Origin: an uncultured Porphyromonadaceae bacterium
Lineage (GTDB): Bacteria; Bacteroidota; Bacteroidia; Bacteroidales; Muribaculaceae
Length of the DNA: 8,271 bases
Reading direction: 5' to 3'
Assembly: GCA_947176615.1 (NCBI GenBank)
Contig: CAMWRO010000119.1
Span: forward strand, 1-8,271
This document shows positions 6,046 to 8,271 of the stretch, piece by piece. A program made the position numbers and the translations under genes. Within the stretch, counting starts at the first letter, position 1; each line of letters begins with the position of its first letter. The notes below the pieces were generated by a model. It was not told the origin of the DNA. It searched no databases and saw only the letters and a list, made by a program, of their open reading frames with translations.

Positions 6046-7592
6046 TTTTTACCGATGTTAAAAATTCCGTCATATCTTACCGTCACCATCGCCCCGAATG
6101 CGTTGCACGGCATGTTTCCGCGGTCGACCTCGACCATGCAGTTGACACTCAGTCCTCTGACCTCGGGGATGCGCAGCGTGGCCTCGGCCATGAGCGATGT
6201 CAGATGCACCGGTGCCGGGAGCAGCCGGTAACCGGTGCCCCATGCCTTGCGGTAACCGCCCTTGACTCGGTAGTCGAGTACCGGACTGAGCGACCCCTCG
6301 ACCCCGACATGGAATCCCCGCATCGCGTTGGCGCGGTAGATGAGGAAACCGTTGAGCTGGTATAGCGGCGCGAGGAGCGCGGGAGTGCCGATGGAGAGGC
6401 CGTAGTTGGCATAAGAGTTATAAGTGGCGTTGTTGTAGTAATCGTCGGCACCGGTAGCCTCGGTGGTCATCGAGGTGCCGGGATGGTCGCCGGGGGCATA
6501 GTGGATGGGACCGCACTGATTGGTAAAATCGAGATATTCAATCACCGCGCCCGAGACATATCCGCGCTCGGGGGCAGCATATTCGAGTCCCCATATACCG
6601 TCCCAGCCGTTGCGGCGGCCAATGCTCGACCCGTCTTCCCACGGCCATGAAAAATAAGCCTTGACAACCGTGCCGTTCTTAAACAGGTAACGGGCGTTGA
6701 AATCCCATGACCCGAGATGGTTGCCTGAGTAAAATTCCTCGCCGCCATCCTCGTGGGGAATCCACATGTTGAAAAAGTCTTTCAGTTTCAGCTTGCGGCG
6801 GTCCACCCGCTGCAACTCACCGCGATAATAGAGCCGGGTTGTACCGGAAAATGTGGCCGCGGCCTGCATACCGACCGTGACCGACAGCGGTTGTGACGGG
6901 TTGGTGCGGAAATAGCAACGCTTGTAGTTGTACCACTGCCCCGAGGTGACATGATAGTCGTAATAGTTGAACCTGTCGGCCCACCAGTCACTGTCAGTCA
7001 TCTTGCCAAATGATATTTCGCCCTGAATCTGCACCCATCCGCGAGTGAACGGGATGTTCTGAAAGTCGACAAATCCGGCGCGTGCCTCGGGAATGGGCCG
7101 CGCATTGCCGCTCTCGACAAGGTCGCCGCTCGACAGCCGCTGGTTCAACAGTGCCGAGCCATGCTCTTTCAGTCCGAGAGTCAGGAACACACCGCGATAT
7201 TTCACCTCGCCATACAGTTGCTGAATCCACGCCGACGAGGGACGCTCGCTGTGGGTGTACCACGACTGCGTCTCAGCGTTAAAACGCTCATAGTCATTGG
7301 CCGAGGCATACCCCGCAATCAGGTCAACGCCAAAACCGTAGCTGAACCGACGGTCAAGCGGCATGGGACGCCACACCTTCCCCTCGACCTGCGCGTTGTA
7401 CTTCTGGGAAAAACGACCGTGACGCATCGCCGAGATATAATAGGGTGCAAACGTGCCGTCACCCGCTCCAAGCGTGGCCGAAGCCTCATAGTGCAGCGGA
7501 CAGGCTGAATCGGCATCCTGAGCGGCAACCGAACCGGCCAATATCGACATGACGGCAGCCATAATGTAACGGCAAAACATCTTTGTGTTCAT
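6042..7592 (-). CDS. Capsule assembly Wzi-family outer-membrane beta-barrel protein
   Basis: A 516-residue protein with a signal peptide (about 1-24, SVAA before the cut). The rest is amphipathic beta strands rich in Tyr, Trp and Gly, typical of an outer-membrane barrel. Blocks that mark the Bacteroidota Wzi family are AWIQQLYGEVKYRGVFLTLG (121-140), FTNQCGPIHY (356-365), DDYYNN (383-388) and GLSIGTPALLAPLYQ (398-412). In Enterobacteriaceae Wzi is the lectin that anchors capsule to the cell surface. Bacteroidota relatives share the domain and are often near surface polysaccharide genes, but their exact role is less clear. It is the first gene of the operon. A promoter element lies about 43 nt upstream of the ATG, and the stop overlaps the lipoprotein start. 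The start is set by the signal peptide. Confidence 0.86.
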   Translation of the reverse strand: MNTKMFCRYIMAAVMSILAGSVAAQDADSACPLHYEASATLGAGDGTFAPYYISAMRHGRFSQKYNAQVEGKVWRPMPLDRRFSYGFGVDLIAGYASANDYERFNAETQSWYTHSERPSSAWIQQLYGEVKYRGVFLTLGLKEHGSALLNQRLSSGDLVESGNARPIPEARAGFVDFQNIPFTRGWVQIQGEISFGKMTDSDWWADRFNYYDYHVTSGQWYNYKRCYFRTNPSQPLSVTVGMQAAATFSGTTRLYYRGELQRVDRRKLKLKDFFNMWIPHEDGGEEFYSGNHLGSWDFNARYLFKNGTVVKAYFSWPWEDGSSIGRRNGWDGIWGLEYAAPERGYVSGAVIEYLDFTNQCGPIHYAPGDHPGTSMTTEATGADDYYNNATYNSYANYGLSIGTPALLAPLYQLNGFLIYRANAMRGFHVGVEGSLSPVLDYRVKGGYRKAWGTGYRLLPAPVHLTSLMAEATLRIPEVRGLSVNCMVEVDRGNMPCNAFGAMVTVRYDGIFNIGKK

Positions 7593-7600
7593 AAATTAGT

Positions 7601-7623
7601 CCAATTGGTGCGTTTACGAAACG
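7601..7623 (-). other. Palindromes in the leader of the Wzi operon
   Basis: Between the predicted transcription start and the Wzi ATG lie a perfect 8-bp palindrome CCAATTGG (7601-7608) and a CGTTT-ACG-AAACG hairpin (7611-7623). They could be an operator or a leader hairpin affecting translation, or chance in a short leader. Confidence 0.25.
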
Positions 7624-7634
7624 TGTTGAGCCTC

Positions 7635-7642
7635 CAAAGTTA
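7635..7642 (-). promoter_or_regulatory. Promoter -7 box of the Wzi-legB-neuB-rpoN operon
   Basis: The minus strand reads TAACTTTG at 7642-7635, an exact match to the Bacteroidota -7 consensus TAnnTTTG. No good TTG box is found 19-21 nt further upstream; the nearest TTTG lies too close. The implied leader is about 35 nt. It points to the housekeeping sigma factor and not to sigma-54 for the operon. Confidence 0.5.
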
Positions 7643-7707
7643 CAAATTTTTCCAAAAAATCGTCTCCTTTTTCACATTTCTTAATAAGGGACGAGACTAT
7701 ATTTAGA

Positions 7708-7738
7708 TTGTGTTTTCGCAAAATTGTTGTTATATTTG
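7708..7738 (+). promoter_or_regulatory. Promoter of the plus-strand toxin-antitoxin-like pair
   Basis: TTG at 7708-7710, a 20-nt spacer, then TATATTTG at 7731-7738 match the Bacteroidota TTTG/TAnnTTTG promoter well. Transcription would begin a few bases downstream, at or next to the ATG at 7743, giving a leaderless or nearly leaderless message. Confidence 0.6.
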
Positions 7739-7742
7739 CATT

Positions 7743-8105
7743 ATGATTATCAGAGATAGAAAAAGAATTGCGTCTATCAAGCATAGACTTCTTGACAGCC
7801 TCAAGAAAGAACATGCCTTTTGGTCCTATGAGCAGGAGTCGGTAACCCTATCCAATATTGACGACAGCCAGCTTATAGCAATGACTATGCGACATCTTGA
7901 CCTGCCTGAAATTGAATTGCTTTTCAATCTTTATTCTTTCAAAAAAATCAAATCGGCATGGCAAAAACAGCTTGTGCCTGAAGGAGACTATCTCTATACT
8001 CTCAATCGATTTTTCGCGTGGTACTACTTTAAGGCAAAATACCCCGACAGATACCTGAAGGCACTCCAGACCCGACATTTTAACCGGATGTTTGACACAC
8101 CATAG
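7743..8105 (+). CDS. Small helical partner protein of an AbiEii-type toxin (probable antitoxin or accessory)
   Basis: A 120-residue soluble protein with no signal peptide or membrane segment. It starts with a basic stretch (IIRDRKRIASIKHRLL), then AFWSY (25-29), acidic and leucine-rich helices (LDLPEIELLFNLYSFKKIKSAW, about 52-73) and an aromatic helix NRFFAWYYFKAKYPDRYL (88-105). This resembles, from memory, the roughly 100-residue proteins encoded directly before AbiEii-family nucleotidyltransferases in Bacteroidota. In that position an antitoxin or regulatory role is likely, but no DNA-binding helix-turn-helix is obvious. ATG 7743 is preferred over an in-frame GTG at 7710 because the -7 box at 7731-7738 would lie inside the longer version. 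The base composition is clearly more AT-rich than that of the minus-strand operon, suggesting acquisition by transfer. The reading frame is intact although its downstream partner is broken. Confidence 0.7.
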   Translation: MIIRDRKRIASIKHRLLDSLKKEHAFWSYEQESVTLSNIDDSQLIAMTMRHLDLPEIELLFNLYSFKKIKSAWQKQLVPEGDYLYTLNRFFAWYYFKAKYPDRYLKALQTRHFNRMFDTP

Positions 8106-8108
8106 GAG
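8104..8108 (+). promoter_or_regulatory. Shine-Dalgarno of the truncated toxin gene
   Basis: AGGAG overlaps the upstream gene's TAG stop (8103-8105), with only 2 nt before the ATG at 8111. The spacing is shorter than usual, but with the 5-nt gap between genes it supports coupled translation of the original pair. Confidence 0.5.
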
Positions 8109-8110
8109 AT

Positions 8111-8230
8111 ATGAAAGGACTTGCAAAAAACACTACCAAGATTTTCGAACCGCTTTCCCGGCTTGAATGTATAAAGCCATACGTTCTTGTAGGGGCTGCA
8201 AAACTGAGTTTTGCAACGAGTAATATTTAA
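8111..8230 (+). pseudogene. AbiEii/AbiGii-type nucleotidyltransferase toxin, truncated after ~28 codons
   Basis: The frame begins MKGLAKNTTKIFEPLSRLEC and continues IKPYVLVG. This is the N-terminus of Bacteroidota AbiEii-family nucleotidyl transferases, in which VLVGGTALS should follow and then the acidic SEDLDF metal-binding motif. Here the match stops at VLVG. The frame continues as AAKLSFATSNI and ends at TAA 8228-8230, giving only 39 residues against the 200-300 of the family. The glycine-rich nucleotide loop is destroyed and the catalytic acidic residues are absent, so no active toxin can be made unless it resumes beyond the window. The break coincides with the structured sequence that begins at about 8193, so insertion or recombination with a repeat is the likely cause. 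The gene follows its partner by 5 nt. Confidence 0.75.
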
Positions 8231-8271
8231 TCCGTAAGGATTATTCTTTGAATAGCCGGGGGTTGCGAAAC
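8193..8271 (+). repeat. Multi-hairpin repeat or mobile-element end interrupting the AbiEii gene
   Basis: Four inverted repeats are packed into 75 nt: TGCAAAAC-TGA-GTTTTGCA (8197-8215, 8-bp arms); TAATCC-GTAA-GGATTA (8228-8243, GNRA-type loop); TATTC-TTT-GAATA (8242-8254); and GTT-GCGA-AAC (8262-8271), another GNRA-type loop at the tip of what may be a longer stem, since CCGGGGG precedes it and the window stops before the other arm. It starts where similarity to the AbiEii protein ends. Best guess: a dispersed Bacteroidota intergenic repeat of REP type, or the end of a small element moved by an IS200-like transposase. An attachment site or a structured RNA are alternatives. The right end is not visible. 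Confidence 0.55.

Noticed and set aside
5599..6231. A 210-codon plus-strand open frame across the lipoprotein and the end of the Wzi gene
   Set aside because: It spans two real minus-strand genes and has no family features or promoter.
7614..8126. Two minus-strand frames (7614-7814, 7848-8126) opposite the small partner gene
   Set aside because: The plus-strand gene has a good promoter, a family-like sequence and coupling to the toxin; the minus frames have none of these.

Overview
The window looks like chromosomal DNA from a Bacteroidota bacterium, most likely Bacteroidales. The evidence is promoters of the TTG-(about 20)-TAnnTTTG type, starts mostly without Shine-Dalgarno sequences, and family content (Wzi-like capsule protein with a lipocalin-like lipoprotein, DUF4136 lipoprotein, Bacteroidota-type sigma-54, AbiEii partner gene). 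GC-rich codon use in the main block would fit a Muribaculaceae-like genome, but that placement is inference.

Positions 1-7592 hold eight genes, all on the minus strand. In transcription order they are: a Wzi-family outer-membrane capsule protein (7592-6042), a lipocalin-like lipoprotein (6045-5575), a LegB-type sugar-nucleotide 4,6-dehydratase (5571-4594), an ATP-grasp ligase (4597-3623), a NeuB/LegI-type nonulosonic acid synthase (3633-2617), sigma-54 RpoN (2613-1186), a DUF4136 lipoprotein (1128-496) and the N-terminal part of an exported alpha/beta hydrolase (427 to beyond the left edge). The first six genes overlap by 4 or 11 nt or are separated by 3 nt, so they read as one translationally coupled operon. 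A promoter -7 element lies just upstream of the Wzi gene. The last two genes follow gaps of 57 and 68 nt. The second gap holds a repeat able to form two alternative hairpins.

Together the operon suggests production of a legionaminic/sialic-type nine-carbon acid, or a modified form of it, and its display in a surface polysaccharide, with the alternative sigma factor RpoN made from the same message. The pathway is incomplete here: no LegC aminotransferase, LegH acetyltransferase, LegG/NeuC epimerase or LegF/NeuA cytidylyltransferase is present.

From about 7640 rightwards the sequence becomes visibly AT-richer and the coding strand flips. A plus-strand promoter drives a 120-residue all-helical-looking protein. 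It is followed by the first ~28 codons of an AbiEii/AbiGii-type nucleotidyltransferase toxin. That gene is broken at about 8193-8196 by a densely structured sequence (four small inverted repeats, two with GNRA-type loops) running off the right edge. This looks like a toxin-antitoxin-type locus inactivated by a dispersed repeat or small mobile element. The repeat-interrupted toxin, the rpoN-polysaccharide operon and the ATP-grasp enzyme in an incomplete nonulosonic acid cluster are the points most worth following up.
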